DNA of 64,000 nt from Lampris incognitus (lineage: Eukaryota; Chordata; Actinopteri; Lampriformes; Lampridae). Position 1 is the stretch's first letter, and the number at the start of each line of letters is the position of its first letter. Location: contig NC_079213.1 of assembly GCF_029633865.1 (NCBI RefSeq), forward strand, positions 110,942,836 through 111,006,835, given 5' to 3'. Position numbers and translations under genes: made by a program. Of the stretch, positions 34,801 to 60,492 are shown one piece after another. The notes beneath the pieces are model-generated. The model saw only the letters and a list, made by a program, of their open reading frames with translations, was not told where the DNA came from and ran no database searches.

Positions 34801-35860
34801 TTCTGCTTGATCCTAAATATGTGTGCAAAGAGAACCTTCCATTAGCATAGGTGTAATGCTGGAGTAGGAAAATCTTAGGAATCTGAACAGCTAATGAGAC
34901 ACTACATTTACATAAAGACATGCTAATGGAAAAAATCTGAAAATCAGAATTACTTATTAAGTTAAGGGACCGAAATGCTGCTGTCAGAATCGACAAAAAC
35001 CAGAACGTATGATACCTCACCAGACCATCTCGCGACTATCAGAATGCCGGAGTGATAAATACTGAGTCAATTGTTCGGCATTTACAGGAGCAGCACTTTG
35101 GTCCTTCTTATTACAAGACTTTAAATATGAAACCATCACTCCACCATATGCCAAGTGTATCTGAGATGAAAGTATCTGCAGTGTTCCCCTTTAGACTGGA
35201 GGGTTTGCGTTTTGGTAAAACGTAATAAGTGACGTGGGGATGTCTCCGATTTCTAAATGGCAACTATATTCTAGAGTTAAACCTAAGCCTGTCTGATTTG
35301 TTGAACTGAAACTGTGCTTGTCCTTGCTGGCAGTTGTGTCCGTGTCCCCCTGGCCAGGCTCTGGTCCTGCTGTCCCCGGATCAGAGCCCTGAGTGGAAGC
35401 CCCAGTCATCTCAGACGGTTGCTGCTAAACAGTCGCTTGATTAGGCTGACCGAAGATGGCGCCGCTGTGCTTGTGGATGACGAGGAGCAAGGTACTGGCG
35501 TAGCTTGATAATCGTTCCTTTTATCACCGGAGTGGAGGCCAGCGAAATAAGTCAGAAATTGGGTATCAAACTATAACATCTCAAAACTCCTCCCATGACA
35601 ATGTATCTCTCCCCCCCCCCCTTTTTGCTTAGGGAATTTACAGCCTCTTTAGCACACGCTCACCATAGACGAGCATAAATTCCCAGTTTATTTCCCAGTC
35701 GGTGAGTTGAGATAACAATGCGTGTGCTGTTAAGGCGCTCACTTAAGACCACCCTTCGTTTGTGTTCCTAGATGAAGAAGTCGGAGGTGATGATTGGGAG
35801 GATACTGGTGTAGAGGAAGAGAACAGGGCGACAGATCTTTCAGCCATGGCAAAAAAATAA
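25774..35860 (+). CDS. henmt1: HENMT1, small-RNA (piRNA) 2'-O-methyltransferase, complete, 9 exons
   Basis: Exons 25774-25857, 30427-30539, 30853-30987, 31199-31381, 32610-32793, 33902-34094, 34550-34661, 35334-35491 and 35772-35860 join in frame to 416 codons plus TAA, close to the mammalian length (about 390 as I recall). Family knowledge: HEN1-type enzymes use S-adenosylmethionine and a metal ion to methylate the 2'-OH of the piRNA 3' end in germ cells, protecting piRNAs. Seen here: SAM-binding motif VVDLGCND (residues 29-36), acidic VGVDIN after the second strand, metal-site ELIEH (E110, E113, H114), [11 protein letters not shown] (139-149) and SDHKFEWTR with H160, matching the E-x-x-E-H..H set of HEN1. 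The C-terminal third is acidic and poorly conserved. The ATG at 25774 sits in GTCGACCATGA, and the next residues ([14 protein letters not shown]) match the family start. The exon 2/3 and 3/4 junctions use AT|GTACAT and CT|GTAAAT donors. Confidence 0.5.
26165..26330 (+). mobile_element. LTR-like fragment, left copy (henmt1 intron 1)
   Basis: Shares TTAGYGGGTCWGGTCTAYGG, GAGTYGGGYTTAATGGC and GTGAACGCTACAG in the same order with 29085-29325. The middle part of the right copy is deleted here. Confidence 0.5.
26339..26520. repeat. 41-42 bp tandem repeat with hairpin arms, 4 copies
   Basis: TTAGCTAGGGGCTAACGTGT recurs at 26355, 26397, 26438 and 26480. GTAAACTACTAATAA (26340-26354) and TTATTAGTAGTTTAC (26377-26391) are perfect 15-bp inverted arms. 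The loop is itself palindromic (TTAGCTAGGGGCTAA). An inverted single copy lies at 27332-27370. Confidence 0.5.
26570..27100. promoter_or_regulatory. CpG-rich block with YY1-type motifs in henmt1 intron 1
   Basis: Locally rich in CG dinucleotides. Contains GCCATCTT (26598), AAAATGGCGG (26659) and AAGATGGCGGC (26827), motifs typical of YY1 sites at vertebrate promoters. Could be an alternative promoter or an old retroelement promoter. Function unproven. Confidence 0.5.
27376..27450 (+). repeat. tRNA-like head fragment
   Basis: TTAGCCGAGCGGTTAGTGAT and, about 35 bp on, TATCGAATCCCGCACTGGGC resemble A and B boxes of a Ser/Leu-type tRNA. No closed acceptor stem, so a SINE or LTR-associated fragment rather than a gene. 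Confidence 0.5.
27860..28860 (+). pseudogene. Ty3/gypsy retrotransposon integrase remnant
   Basis: Frame 27914-28615 encodes an integrase core: VDIVGPFPR with the first Asp, [11 protein letters not shown] with the second, and [11 protein letters not shown] with the Glu. A second frame (28597-28857) has the C-terminal [20 protein letters not shown]. One frameshift near 28612 separates them. No protease, reverse transcriptase or RNase H is left. Related to the gypsy integrases common in fish genomes. Confidence 0.5.
29085..29325 (+). mobile_element. LTR-like fragment, right copy
   Basis: Follows the integrase remnant, as a 3' LTR should, and matches the left copy at 26165. It carries runs of G, GGTCTATGGAGAGAGAGA, and ends GTGAACGCTACAG. 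Exact LTR ends are not resolved. Confidence 0.5.
29585..29765. mobile_element. Tc1-like transposon end fragment
   Basis: AAAGTCAGACCCCTTCACTT, CCATCTACACTCAATAACCC and GTAATGACAAAGTGAAAACA follow the terminal-repeat layout of fish Tc1-like transposons. Confidence 0.5.
30427..30539 (+). CDS. henmt1: henmt1 exon 2 (SAM-binding motif)
   Basis: Encodes [15 protein letters not shown] and [15 protein letters not shown], the first two strands of the Rossmann-like methyltransferase fold. Phase 0 to 2. Confidence 0.5.
30853..30987 (+). CDS. henmt1: henmt1 exon 3
   Basis: Encodes [13 protein letters not shown] to GFDLVTSIE, the strand before the metal-binding ELIEH motif, which is split across the next junction. 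Phase 2-2. Confidence 0.5.
31199..31381 (+). CDS. henmt1: henmt1 exon 4 (metal-site residues)
   Basis: Holds E113, H114 and H160 of the catalytic/metal site and the conserved [11 protein letters not shown] and SDHKFEW segments. Phase 2-2. Confidence 0.5.
32019..32340 (+). repeat. tRNA-derived SINE (family B), henmt1 intron 4
   Basis: GGCGGCATGGTGGGCCAGTG, GGTTAGCGCCGTCGCCTCAC and box B GATTCGAACCCC. The tail ends GGAATTAATAAAGTATACC followed by poly-A. Confidence 0.5.
32564..32595. repeat. (GT)n microsatellite before henmt1 exon 5
   Basis: About 13 GT units ending 15 bp before the exon 5 acceptor, where the polypyrimidine tract would be expected. Confidence 0.5.
32610..32793 (+). CDS. henmt1: henmt1 exon 5
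   Basis: Encodes [16 protein letters not shown] and [12 protein letters not shown], the last strands of the methyltransferase fold. A (GT)n run lies directly before the acceptor. Phase 2-0. Confidence 0.5.
33360..33765 (+). repeat. SINE family A, copy 5 (henmt1 intron 5)
   Basis: Head truncated: it begins within the anticodon-arm part (CCGTGTTGCCTACCAACACG). The body is intact, ending in a G-rich tail. Confidence 0.5.
33902..34094 (+). CDS. henmt1: henmt1 exon 6
   Basis: Encodes [10 protein letters not shown] and [13 protein letters not shown], then an acidic tail. It ends in phase 1 at ACAG|GTGGAG. Confidence 0.5.
34316..34458 (+). mobile_element. RTE-like LINE 3' end in henmt1 intron 6
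   Basis: Encodes the tail of the same reverse transcriptase ([20 protein letters not shown]) and ends GGCAGCAGCCAAAAGTAGTA. Flanked by GATATGAATGTGTTCA (34291) and GATATGAATATGTTCA (about 34459), a target duplication of about 16 bp. Confidence 0.5.
34550..34661 (+). CDS. henmt1: henmt1 exon 7
   Basis: Acidic, poorly conserved exon ([20 protein letters not shown]). The donor at 34662 (GTGCGT) keeps the frame into exon 8. Phase 1-2. Confidence 0.5.
35334..35491 (+). CDS. henmt1: henmt1 exon 8
   Basis: Encodes [20 protein letters not shown] and [15 protein letters not shown], which resembles the C-terminal V-P-L-x-R-L and S-D-G-S-A-V-V segments of the family. Phase 2-1. Confidence 0.5.
35772..35860 (+). 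CDS. henmt1: henmt1 exon 9 and stop
   Basis: Encodes an acidic end ([18 protein letters not shown]) finishing MAKK and TAA. The divergent end makes the exact terminus less certain than the catalytic exons. Confidence 0.5.
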
Positions 35861-36400
35861 TTCAAATGCAAGATTTAGTGGGGGGGGGTTTCTTCCCAGT
35901 TACAAGGGATGGATTGGTGAATTGCCCCCATCCTCACAGTATCCTGTAGTTCTGAAATGAGCAAGTGAACACGTGTAAAAAAAAAAACTAAAAAAAAACA
36001 AACTTATAACTTCATATGGTTATTTTCCTTCTGGTTACAGACAGAGATTTGGTGGCTCTGCTTTAATATTATATCGGTCAGTGGATGCAGTACACAGGGC
36101 AAGTTTGTAAAGACTGCACTAGGAATCCCCCACCCCCCCATAAGTAAGAAAAAGAGTTAACTAATTTTTTTCTGTTCTAAATGATTGATGTGAAAATCCC
36201 ACAGGTGTTTTTTTTGTGCAAGCCAACCAGTCAAAGCAAACAGTAATACTGTCTTCTTTGTATTAGTTACTGCAAGACATTTTCTTAAGACAGAAGAATC
36301 AGTTCGCCTGTAAATTGCAAAACCATATTGAGTGAAAAATGTCTGTTATGATGCCGTTTCAAGTATGTACAATTAAATACTTAATGCAGAGAAATATTCC
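35861..36400 (+). other. henmt1 3' UTR with ATTAAA
   Basis: ATTAAA at 36372-36377 is the best candidate poly(A) signal after the stop. The stretch also has G- and A-rich homopolymers and no ORF. Confidence 0.5.
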
Positions 36401-36464
36401 CATTATGACTGCATGTCTGTGGTTTAAAAAAGGCACCGTAGAGGGAGAATATCTCTGGTCGCAT

Positions 36465-39081
36465 TTTATTCAACAGTGCAAGGTACACATTTAGAGCACA
36501 CAGTACACCTGGTTAAAGAAGCACGTTTAAATGACGAGTACACAACGAGGAACACTGAAAAGGACAGCGAAGAAGAACATCACTTAACAAGAAAATACTT
36601 TTACAGTTTTACATAAGCACAGCTTCACAGAAGAGAAGAAGCAACCATGTTTGTAACAACATGTTAGGTACCGAGATGACCACACCTGTCTCACACAGGT
36701 AAAACAAGTCTTCATTGTAATTACCAGAAAACTCAATTTCCAGCTATGGGCTTTGATATTTGGCTGCAAAGAAAATACTACACAAGGAATGACTTAAGTT
36801 TCACTGCTTCATTAACTCATAGTACTAAACGCTAGCGTGAACCGGTTCCTTCAACGTAGAAATATTCTGAATAAAAGATGGCACATCACTTATACAAGAA
36901 AAATTCTCTCCCAAAACATAGTGATATCTTACCAATGCAGTGGCAATCGAACTGATGTTGTTCAGCGAACAAAGGACATTTAAATCATGCAAAATGTACA
37001 AACAAAACAAACTGAGAACACGGATCACTTTACAGTTAAAATGCAATATACCGATGACACTTGTGCAGATATTGGCTTATAACGTAGTAGATTTCATGGT
37101 AAAGAGGCAAATATAGCCGCCTCTGTTATGGCTTATGCCAGCAGACAGGGTTACATGAAACGGACCATTAGCTGTCGCCTATTTTGGAAATATTAACTAA
37201 TTTCTGTGTATAAATAGGCTTATCAAGAGTTCAGTACTAAAACTGGGTACTGCGCTATTTTGCTGTCGTCCTGAAACTATGTACTTTCCTATTTGCTTGT
37301 AAAGGCAGATATTCAACAAACCTGAAGCTGTCAGGAGTTTACAACCAGCACTTCTTTTTTTGCTGTTGACAAACGACAATGAAGTCCTTACCTACGAGCC
37401 CCTGATAAGGTTTCTATCTTTTCTATGTAGCTCTGGTTATCCGATGCTGTAGATTATTAAAGACCTCGCTCTCCCATAACTTGATATGCTGCTAATATAA
37501 ATACCTATGCGTCTCACAGTATTCCTGGGTCCCCCACCCCACCCCACACCACCACTGCAGGTGGCATACAAAAGTGATTTACTTGCACAAGAATCTGGGT
37601 TTTGGCATCACTTTGGCAAAAAGTTCTTTCTTGCGGTTGTCTCAAGACCGTTCATTTGTTCATGGCGTTGAGCCTCTCATTCAACAGGCCAGCTGCTTAA
37701 GTGAAGTAGCTAAGTTGGGACAGGCAGGTTTACAGAACAATATCTGTATGCCCACCTCAACCTCTTGAGATGCAGACTACACCCTTTAAAAGAGGCTTTC
37801 GCGGAAAAGTCTCCTTTCCACTGTTCAGTTTCAGCATCATGGAAATGGCAGCCCTCTTAACAAGTCAGGTTCTGGATCTTTATGTGGGCTGGCTCTTCCA
37901 TGATGTTTGTGGATTGTGCTAAACCCGCCGGGTTATATAACGACTGGATCTGTGACAGCGGATTAAGCATCGATATAAACGGAGCGTGGCGTTAACCTAG
38001 CAGTGGTTTCACCTTGCCTACCATTGCATTTATATTCCTGTTCACGGGCCTGGCGAAGATGGCTGATGCACACAAAGGCTGCCCCCATTTACTGTCCCAT
38101 CCATCACCAAGAGCTCAAACACTTAGCTAGCAAAAAAGACAGCGGACATTTTGTTCACAAGGGGTGTGTGTAGTGTGCAACTTGGAAATCTCACTATCGC
38201 ATGCCCCCCCCTACAGTTCATAAAAGGGAATGCCATGTGTGACAGGTAATGTCATAACCCTTCATCCCTGATAACAGCATTGCCGTTATCTTAAAAAAAA
38301 AAAAAAAGAGGAAAAAAAAGTGGTCTTACCACATCCCAGAAAAATTACACGTGCACACAGTCATGCATACGCACACACTTCACAAATGGCTCAACTCTGA
38401 AGCCATCTCTTCGTAGCAAAATATCTCCCCCCCACCCACAACCCAGACGAGGTCTAACAACTACAGCTTATTAGCAGCTTATTGGTGAGCTTAAAATATA
38501 GCGTTTTAAAAAGGCTGTCCAAAACAGGACGACGTCACCGCGGGACAGGAAACGATGCCTAAGGAATGTGTTGGAAAAAGTGTAGCGTACTCCTCCTCAG
38601 CTTATGTTTTAGGTTCTCTCTGAACCCCCACCTCCTCATCATCAGTAACCCAGGAAAGATGTGTGTTTCTTGTCCAGCCTCAAACAGAAAAACTAGACCT
38701 GAAAATAAAGCCCAGGCTAATCGATAGGATAAAAGAAAAGGGAGAGGTGGACGGTACTGCCACAGGGACCCAGAGGTGAGGGGCGTGCCCGTGCAGCAAC
38801 ATTGTGGTCGACGCATTTCAATCATAACGAGTTAATGCCACAAATAATGTGTTTGAAACCCAAGTCCTGTCTGGGTCAGCTATTTGTCCACCTCTCCGGG
38901 AGCTACAGAGCACATAGTCTGGATGAACACATGGGGTCACTGTTGAGTCGTCTATAGTCTTAAGTCAGACAGGGTGCTGATCCGATATGCATGCGGCTCA
39001 AAAAAGGTCGATATGAACACAGTTGGGTTTTCTGGTTTCCAGACTTCAGCGTTGTCATTCTGACTCCAGGGAGCTGCGGTT
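36465..39081 (-). other. fam102b probable 3' UTR, about 2.6 kb
   Basis: No other gene is seen here. AATAAA on the minus strand (36465-36470) is a plausible end, facing the henmt1 poly(A) signal. Long 3' UTRs are usual for this gene in other vertebrates. The 3' boundary is inferred. Confidence 0.5.
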
Positions 39082-54056
<14,975 letters not shown>

Positions 54057-54204
54057 TCATTTCCTGTGCAGCTCAGGGGGCTGAGGCTGCGTTAACGTTG
54101 TTTAGGGTTTTTTTTCCATGTTACTGGTGTTACATTAACATATCAGTTCGTTATCAGGGTATATGCTATATAATTAGTGTTTATATTATATTGGGGGTTT
54201 TTCT

Positions 54205-55972
54205 CTCACTAGAACGACCAAGGCCGTCATTTTGATGGTTTTGGGTTTTCAAAGTTTAATAACTGCGGAAAAAAAGATACAGACCTGCCGCTCCATGAAT
54301 GCTCCTAAAATTGCATATATTTGTATTAAATTAGTTTTAGATCAATTGCACACACAAAAAAAAGTTATATGATAAGATCTACCTAAAACGACCATCTACT
54401 ACTACTACTTTCGGTTGCTCCCGTTAGGAGTCGCCACAGCGGATCATCCGTCTCCATCTCTTCCTGTTCTCTGCGTCTTCTTGTCACACCAGCCACCTGC
54501 ATGTCCTCCCTCACCACATCCATCAACCTCCTCTTTGGCCTTCCTCTTCTCCTCTTCCCTGGCAGCTCCATATTCAGCATCCTTCTCCCAGTATACCCAG
54601 CATCTCTCCTCCACACATGTCCAAACCATCTCCATCTCGCCTCTCTTGCTTTGTCTCCAAACCGTCCAACCTGAGCTGTCCCTCTAATATACTCATCCCT
54701 AATCCTGTCCTTCGTCACTCCCAGTGAAAGTCTTATCATCTTCATCTCTGCCACCTCCAGCTCCTCCTCCTGTCTTTTCATCAGTGCCACTGTCTCCAAA
54801 CCATATAACATAGCTGGTCTCACAACCATCTTGTAAACCTTCCCTTTAACTCTTGCTGGTACCCTTCTGTCGCACATCACTCCTGACACTCTTCTCCACC
54901 CACTCCACCCTGCCTGCACTCTCTTCTTCACCTCTCTTCTGCACTCCCCGTTACTTTGGACAGTTGACCCCAAGTAGTTAAACTCATATGCCTACATCGC
55001 CTCTACTCCTTGTATCCTCACCATTCCACTGTCCTCCCTCTCATTCACGCATATTTATACCATCTTGCTCCTACTGACTTTCATTCCTCTTCTCTCCAGT
55101 GCATACCTCCACCTCTCCAGGCTCTCCTCCACCTGCAGACTACTCTCGCTACCTAAGACGGCCACGAGCCGTCAAAATGACAGTCTCGTAATTTGCACGT
55201 CATCGTGCGCGTCATGTCACTATTTATGAGTCGTGTTGGTCGCATCATTTCCTTCGTGAAGTTCATTGCTCTGTCCTAGAAACCCACTAGCGTCCTCCAG
55301 TGCAGAGAAAGAGTCTCAACTTGATTTCTGATTATAACCAACATGTCTGGTTACAGACGCCGTTAGACGCACCATGACTACCACCGAGGCGCTGCAGTAT
55401 TTACAGGTGTTGGACAACGGCCATTTTAAATTGTTTGAAAAATAGTGTTAAAGTTGTTAAAATGTTAATTTTGGTGTCAGTTAGTTTCTTAACAGACATG
55501 CTAACATATGTAATGCATTAATATCTCAATTGGGTATTTATCTTGACAGAATATAGAGGTTAAAAACCGTGGGCCATCCATGGACCATCATTTTGACGGC
55601 CCACAGTCGTTCTAGTAGTTTTTAAGTTCTGTTTCAATATTTATTTTCCCTTATTTTTTTACATTTCACGTTTTATAAGCCTTGTTATGTTTGTTAGATT
55701 AGCAATATGTGTTTTCCCTTTTGTTTTTCAGGTAATATTTTCACTTTTTCTATTTTGCTATTCAAGTTCGGCCATGTCTCTCTGAAGTTTAAATTGTTTA
55801 AAAATAGTATTATAGTTGTTAAAATGTTAATTTTGGTGTCAGTTGTTTCTTAACAGACATACTAACATTTGCAATGCATTAATATCTCAATTGGCTATTT
55901 TATCTTGACAGAATTATAGAGTTTAAAAACTGGCCGTCATTTTGATGGCCCATGGTCGTTTTAGGCAGGAGT
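54205..55972. mobile_element. Non-autonomous DNA transposon remnant, LINE nested inside
   Basis: The outer ends AGAACGACCAAGGCCGTCAT (left) and, inverted, CTAAAACGACCATGGGCCAT (right) are related inverted repeats containing CCGTCATTTTGAYGG. Two direct copies of about 180 bp lie at 55437-55622 and 55794-55972. A residual reading TTTEALQYLQ near 55380 recalls a piggyBac transposase start, but that is weak. No clear target duplication. Confidence 0.5.
54398..55148 (-). mobile_element. RTE-like LINE 3' fragment with target duplication
   Basis: Encodes KKRVQAGWSGWRRVSGVMC to RRMLNMELPGKRRRGRPKR on the minus strand, with a (TAG)n tail at 54398. Flanked by CTACCTAAAACGACCAT (54381) and CTACCTAAGACGGCCAC (55150), a near-identical target duplication inside another repeat. 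Confidence 0.5.
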
Positions 55973-56687
55973 GAAATTCCGGTCGTTCTTTAATTGAAAA
56001 ACAAACTGCAACACAGGCCAGTTAATACCTTGAAATGTTACCAAGTTGTTAAAATTCATATATTTCAAATCTAGCCATAAGCTATTGTTTACTCCTTTTG
56101 AGCCGTTTTGCTGCTATATCTTGTGACCTTAAGAAAGAGTATCTTGAGTCGATACTTTGAGTAAGAACATCTTTGACCTACTAGCCATGATGGTCATGAT
56201 TCAGGGTCCATGTCCCCGTGTGTAGCCCTGTCTAGAAGATGGTACACCCACCGACTAGTTTAGAGTTTCCGTTCACTAGTCCATTCACTCTGCAGCTCTG
56301 AGGGTAGTGTCTGGTACTGATGCTGCCAAGGTTAGCTGCTCAATTCTCTAAATAGCTAAGCACGTGGAGCATCGTGCCAATAATGCCAAGGTTTGAGGAT
56401 CCATCATTGGTGAGACATACTGAGAAAATACTATATTCATCGAATATTTCCTCACTGTCCCATAACACAAGTCCTCCCTCCTTTTCTTCTAAAAACTCAG
56501 AGTTGAAGTAAAGATCGATTTGTTGCCTTGGTCCCTACAACTCTGCCTCCTCTTATACAGCGTGCTAAGGAGTAAGGGGGTTCTCATTCTTACCTGAAAT
56601 CACCCATACACCATCACTCCCTAGCATGTTTTTCTTGATTTTTTTCCTTGATCACATTCCTGCTTTAAATCTTAAAGGGGAACCCAT

Positions 56688-57033
56688 CCATTCATTATCC
56701 AAAGCTACTTAGGGTCGCGGGGATGCTGGAAGAGCATATCCCAGTAGTCATTGGGTGGCGGGCAGGGATACACCCTGGACAGGCCGCCAGTCCATCACAG
56801 GGCCGACACACTCACACCTAGGGACAATTTAGTATGGCTGATTCACCTGACCTACATGTCTTTGGACTGTTGGAGGAAACCGGAGCACCCGGAGGAAACC
56901 CACACAGACACGGGGAGAACATGCAAACTCCACCCAGAGGACGACCCCCAAGGTTGGACTACCCCGGGGCTCAAACCCAGGACTTTCTTGCTGTGAGGTG
57001 ACCGCGCTAACCATTGCGCCACCGTGCCGCTAA
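56688..57033 (-). repeat. SINE family B, full copy
   Basis: Minus strand from 57033: GCGGCACGGTGGCGCAATGG, CTCACAGCAAGAAAGTCCTG, body CCGGTTTCCTCCAACAGTCC, and 3' part TGATGGACTGGCGGCCTGTC to a TTATCC-containing end. Confidence 0.5.
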
Positions 57034-57039
57034 AGGGGA

Positions 57040-58144
57040 ACTCTTTCGTCTAAAAGGGTTGTCTGTCAGGATAGCGCAGCAATGGAGAAGTGTCAAAGCT
57101 ATTGGATTCATGTTCCTCACGTGCCTTTTCTTAAGCTATGGGGTGAAGAGACTAATATTGCTGAGTGGTTATCCTCACATCCTCAGAAAGGCGCTTGATA
57201 ATGTCTCTCAGTAGCTGCGGTTACACGAGCCAATGTTTCTTTCCCAATGAAATCAATACGATTAAGGATTCTCCGGAAAGTGTTTAGCGTACAAGCGCTA
57301 AATAAAATGGTCGGCTAAGGTGTCCTGTTTCCGAGCTCCCCAGTAGCAAATCAGAGAGAAGGGTTCTGGCATGCACGATATAACAGAAACTAGTAAACAC
57401 CACTTTCTTCAAGTGGGTGAAAGAGTACAGGGAAGTGGAAAAGTAATCAAAAGGAGCATGAAAAAGCTTCATCTTTTGTACAGATTATTAAAGTTTTATA
57501 CCATCCCTCTCAGAAATGAATGAAATGTCTTGCAGAATGGGCCAATTAGTTATCATTGAGGTGGCTACATGAGACATTTTTTATTCTGATTCTGAGTATT
57601 GGTGGAATAAAAGGCTCCATGTAAACATAGCTAGTAATAGCTGAACTCAATAGCACATTACACTGATGAATGGAAAGATTTTGAACGTGTGTTTCCCATG
57701 TTTTAGAAAGACAGCGTGCTGCCAGGGCAAGCACACACAGGCACACGTGCAAACACATTTCAGTGCAACGGGGATGAAGAGTGGGATGTAATCTGTAGTA
57801 CAGCGCTCCAAGAAAAGGAGACATGGAGTGAAAGAAAGTGAGAAAAAAAAGTGGGTGTGTATGCGTGGGCAGTGTTTGGATCATCCAGATGGCCTCTCAT
57901 TCCCTGGCATCCTCTCTCATCCGCCAGTAACCTCACCGACTCCCTTCCAACAAGACAGCAAAGCACTCTTTTCATTCTCATCGACTCGGCTTGGGTTCAG
58001 ATAATGAGCTAAGCTGTCAAATCCATGCAGTCATATCCAAACGAGGAAAAAAAAAAGTCACACGAGTCAGAAACAGTCACTGAAATATTGATGAGGGCAT
58101 GAAAGAGGAAGAAAAACAGAGAGGTGGAAAACAGAGTCGAGATT
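57040..58144. other. Non-coding, nothing recognised
   Basis: Presumed fam102b intron 1 or upstream DNA. Only short ORFs. Confidence 0.5.
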
Positions 58145-58660
58145 AGGGTTTGGTGTTTTTACGAATTAAACAATATAACTGATAACGGTGCCCCTTCTTG
58201 ATACCGGTGCTGGACGATAACACTTAGCAGTAGCTTTTTTGTCGGGGTAATAAAAAATGTTATTGCTGGTAATAGCCAAATATCAACACCACCACCATAT
58301 TTGATAAACAGAGTGTATTCACTGCTGGCAACAACCAGAAGTCAACATAATAGTTACAACAGCAGCATAATGACTGATGTCCTGGAAAATGTCGAGTAAC
58401 TAACAGCGTTGAAGCACTGCAATTATTGACACAGGCTTTCAATTTTTTTCTTTTTTTTCTGTTGAAAAATCAGCATATCAGCCCTTTCTTGTCGGATGTG
58501 TGGCCTTTCTTGGCTGATTATACTGCCCGCTGTGGAAAACAGCGTGACCCGTGGCTTCGCTAAGAAGCACCATTAGCACAGACCTCGTCTCTCCGGTCCA
58601 ACCCGCCCACTCTGGTATCGGTACATTAAAGAGTATCAGGGTTTGCTGCCCGTCCCTAGT
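58145..58660. mobile_element. Possible hAT-type remnant
   Basis: The right end inverted reads GACTAGGGACGGGCAGCAAA, a terminus like the one seen at 47328 (GACTAGGGACGGGCATATGG). The left end TAGGGTTTGGTGTTTTTACG is only loosely related. Confidence 0.5.
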
Positions 58661-60145
58661 CAAGAAAGGGTGCTGGAGAGTAGAAAGAGAGAAAGAACCA
58701 GTGCAGAGCTCTGGGTTGTGACCCGTGTGCTAGCCTTACTCTGGTATGTGGGTGACAAGAGGCAAGACAGGTTAACGGGGCTTGGACATCTTTACTTAAT
58801 GGGATTGGGTTACACATGAAACCAGGGCTTGTAGGGCTGTTCTGCACAGTGCAACTGCGTTGAATCGGCAGATGCATGACTAACGACTCATAAACACAGG
58901 CCTCATCCTCTGGGTCACATTTCTTCAAAATTAACTCCCAGAGTTGGAAAAAGGGAACACCCAGCCAGCCGGACACCGTGCCAGGGAACGCTGCCTTGAT
59001 TATATGCAGCCTGCCCTTCATCTCAGCACAGCGAAATCCTATTAGAGAGCGTGAGCAAGCCTGGTTTAAGCAAAACAGAAGTCGGGGTAAAGCTCGTTTG
59101 ACTCTCGCCTCAGTCGACAGGTCAGGCACCTTGTTAAAATCACAGCTCCGCTCTTTCAGTAGAGGTAAGCGTGGCCCGGATTCAAAAGCTGGATTTGTAC
59201 ACATGCCGGGACACCGATTTGTTCTAAAAATCAAAAGAAATCACCACATACACCAAAGATATCATGTCTGACTCAGCGTGACCTAGATATCACACATGTT
59301 TTCTGTGTTTGGTCAGTAAGGAAAAAACAAAGAGGCAAAAAAAAAAAAATTGACCTGGATTGCACAGGGCTTCAACGGCGTCCAAATTCAGGCAAGATTT
59401 TTTTGTTTCGTTTTGTTTTGTTTAGGGTTTGTTTATTTATTCGGTGAAAAAAGGAAACCCTGGTTACTAGGAACCGGCCTTGGACATAAACAATGACACA
59501 GTCTTGATTAAGAGCCCGGCAAATGGAAAAAAGAAAGAAACACACCAGACGGGGTGCGTTCCACTCGTCCCCAGAACTGAGCGGTAGGACGGTTCACGGT
59601 GGCAGAGGAAAAAGTCGGGTCTGGGGGGGCTAACTACTCAAAACCGCCGAAGAAAAACAGGATTCATTATTAGTGTTAGGACCTGCCTGCTGCATCCATG
59701 GAGAATAATGACCGTTTGTTTCCTGCGGTAGCTGACATGCACGGGTTAGGCGCTCGCAAAACAGGGCCCGTAACGCTCAAACATTTTGGAGACCGGGTTG
59801 GTTTAAATATATATTCACTGTACATATTCTCACGCTCATGCGTTTCCTTTTGGTGTGTGTTGTTGTAATGGCTTATGGTGCTGCTTATTTTTTTCTCTTT
59901 TTGCACTAAAACTTAGCTGTATCAAAACAATTACCATCAATATTGTTGCACGGCAATAATGAAGTATCTATCTGTCTATCTATCTATCTATAGATCATCA
60001 TTGTCAAGTCATTCTTGTTTAACTCTCTGACATCTATGGACTCTGTGGAGCACTCCAAATCCCAGACAACAACCTGAAATTAAAGTCACCAGCACTATTG
60101 CATTAGCACCTTCTCTACTACCAAACTATAAATGTATTTATTTTA
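58661..60145. other. Non-coding, nothing firm
   Basis: Holds a 192-codon minus-strand ORF (59234-58656) without recognisable domains, and a (TCTA)n run near 59967-59992. Confidence 0.5.
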
Positions 60146-60492
60146 CCTGTCCAATTACCCCACTCTTCCGAGCCGTCCCGGTCACTGCTCCGCCCCCTCT
60201 GCCGATCCGGGGAGGGCTGCAGACTACCACATGCCTCCTCCGATACATGTGGAGTCGCCAGCCGCCTCTTTTCACCTGACAGTGAGGAGTTTCGCCAGGG
60301 GGACGTAGCGTGTGGGAGGACCCCCCAAGTTCCCCCTCCCCCCTGAACTGGCACCCCGACCTACCTATATCCGGCTTCCCACCCGCAGACACAGCCAATT
60401 GTGTCTGTAGGGACGCCCGACCAAGCCGGAGGTAACAAGGGGATTCGAACTGGCGATCCCCGTGTTGGTAGGCAACGCTAGCCGGACGCCCT
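60146..60492 (-). repeat. SINE family A, copy 8
   Basis: Minus-strand copy with the head at 60492 (GGGCGTCCGGCTAGCGTTGC). A deletion removes part of the body. Confidence 0.5.

Noticed and set aside
58656-59234. 192-codon minus-strand ORF
   Set aside because: No recognisable domain, no splice or homology support. Could be chance, so noted only as non-coding.
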